Origin: Changshengia sp963803165
GTDB lineage: Bacteria; Chloroflexota; Dormibacteria; Aeolococcales; Aeolococcaceae
DNA length: 64,000 bases
Reading direction: 5' to 3'
Assembly: GCA_963803165.1 (NCBI GenBank)
Contig: CAWDLK010000003.1
Coordinates: 186,001-250,000 of the forward strand
A program made the translations under genes and the position numbers. The first letter of the stretch is position 1, and the number at the start of each line of letters is the position of its first letter. The notes under the pieces are model-generated. The model was not told the DNA's origin, did not search any database, and worked only from the letters and a program-made list of their open reading frames with translations. Shown here in pieces: positions 63,901 to 64,000 of the stretch.

Positions 63901-64000
63901 GCCCTCATCGAGGAGGAGCTGACCCGAGCCGGACTGCCGTCCAGCGGCAAGGTGCGACTCCGCGACGGCCGGACCGGGGACTTCTTTGACCGCGAGATCA
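60937..64000 (+). CDS. rpoB: RNA polymerase beta subunit (partial, runs off the right edge)
   Basis: The first 1021 codons are present from the ATG at 60937 (AGGGGAA upstream). Signature blocks: [116 protein letters not shown]. The rifampicin pocket carries DQTNPLAEL, where most bacteria have DQNNPLSEI or DQNNPLSGL. The next block is DVHYSHYGR rather than DVHPTHYGR. rpoC should follow. Confidence 0.98.
   Translation, partial: [1021 protein letters not shown]

Overview
The window is a chromosomal segment of about 70% G+C from a Gram-positive-like or terrabacterial lineage. A Candidatus Dormibacterota, Chloroflexota or deep actinobacterial relative fits best. This is inference from several traits: zinc-type S4 and S14, an L10-leader RNA, an RF2 programmed frameshift, an ECF42 sigma/YCII pair, leaderless-looking promoters, a DUF11 giant surface protein and a DsbA-like protein of the Rv2466c type. 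Exact taxonomy was not tested. No rRNA, tRNA, CRISPR array, insertion sequence or prophage was recognised.

Layout. Positions 1-4275 (minus): a NarX-like histidine kinase, a stand-alone receiver, prfB with its +1 frameshift, and the N-terminal part of ftsE. 4276-6257 (plus): a promoter and operator region, an MFS exporter and a small VOC protein. 6288-14165 (minus): one 2625-residue DUF11-repeat surface protein. 14201-20748 (minus): a tight operon pstS-pstC-pstA-pstB-sat/cysC-prmC-like, with a divergent LysR regulator at 20890. 21939-25004 (minus): ECF42 sigma with its YCII partner, a D-lyxose isomerase-like cupin, and a frameshifted DHFR-like reductase. 25075-33661: secA, hpf and DUF192 (minus), a divergent DsbA-like gene, a kinase-like protein without its phospho-acceptor histidine, a GT2, and an unusual GT4-WecG fusion.

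33726-56155 (minus) is an almost unbroken ribosomal super-cluster. In transcription order it runs rpsL-rpsG-fusA-tuf-rpsJ-rplC-rplD-rplW-rplB-rpsS-rplV-rpsC-rplP-rpmC-rpsQ-rplN-rplX-rplE-rpsZ-rpsH-rplF-rplR-rpsE-rpmD-rplO-secY-adk-map-infA-rpmJ-rpsM-rpsK-rpsD-rpoA-rplQ-truA-rplM-rpsI. Many junctions are 1-4 nt stop/start overlaps, implying translational coupling. Several proteins (L29, L22, S3, L15, L30) carry long Ala/Glu/Pro-rich tails. Beyond it lie a membrane-anchored BNR/Ycf48-like propeller (plus), an SDR and a YqhA-family membrane protein (minus). Then come rplJ-rplL-rpoB on the plus strand, running off the right edge. The rpoB cluster is therefore divergent from the str/S10/spc/alpha cluster.

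Most notable points: the LysR-linked pst/sulfate-activation operon, the GT4-WecG fusion, the His-less DegS-like kinase, the giant protein with nine near-equal repeats each holding a cysteine pair, the tailed ribosomal proteins, a recurring leaderless promoter pattern, and two single-base frameshifts (fusA and the DHFR-like gene) that look like base-call errors or recent lesions.
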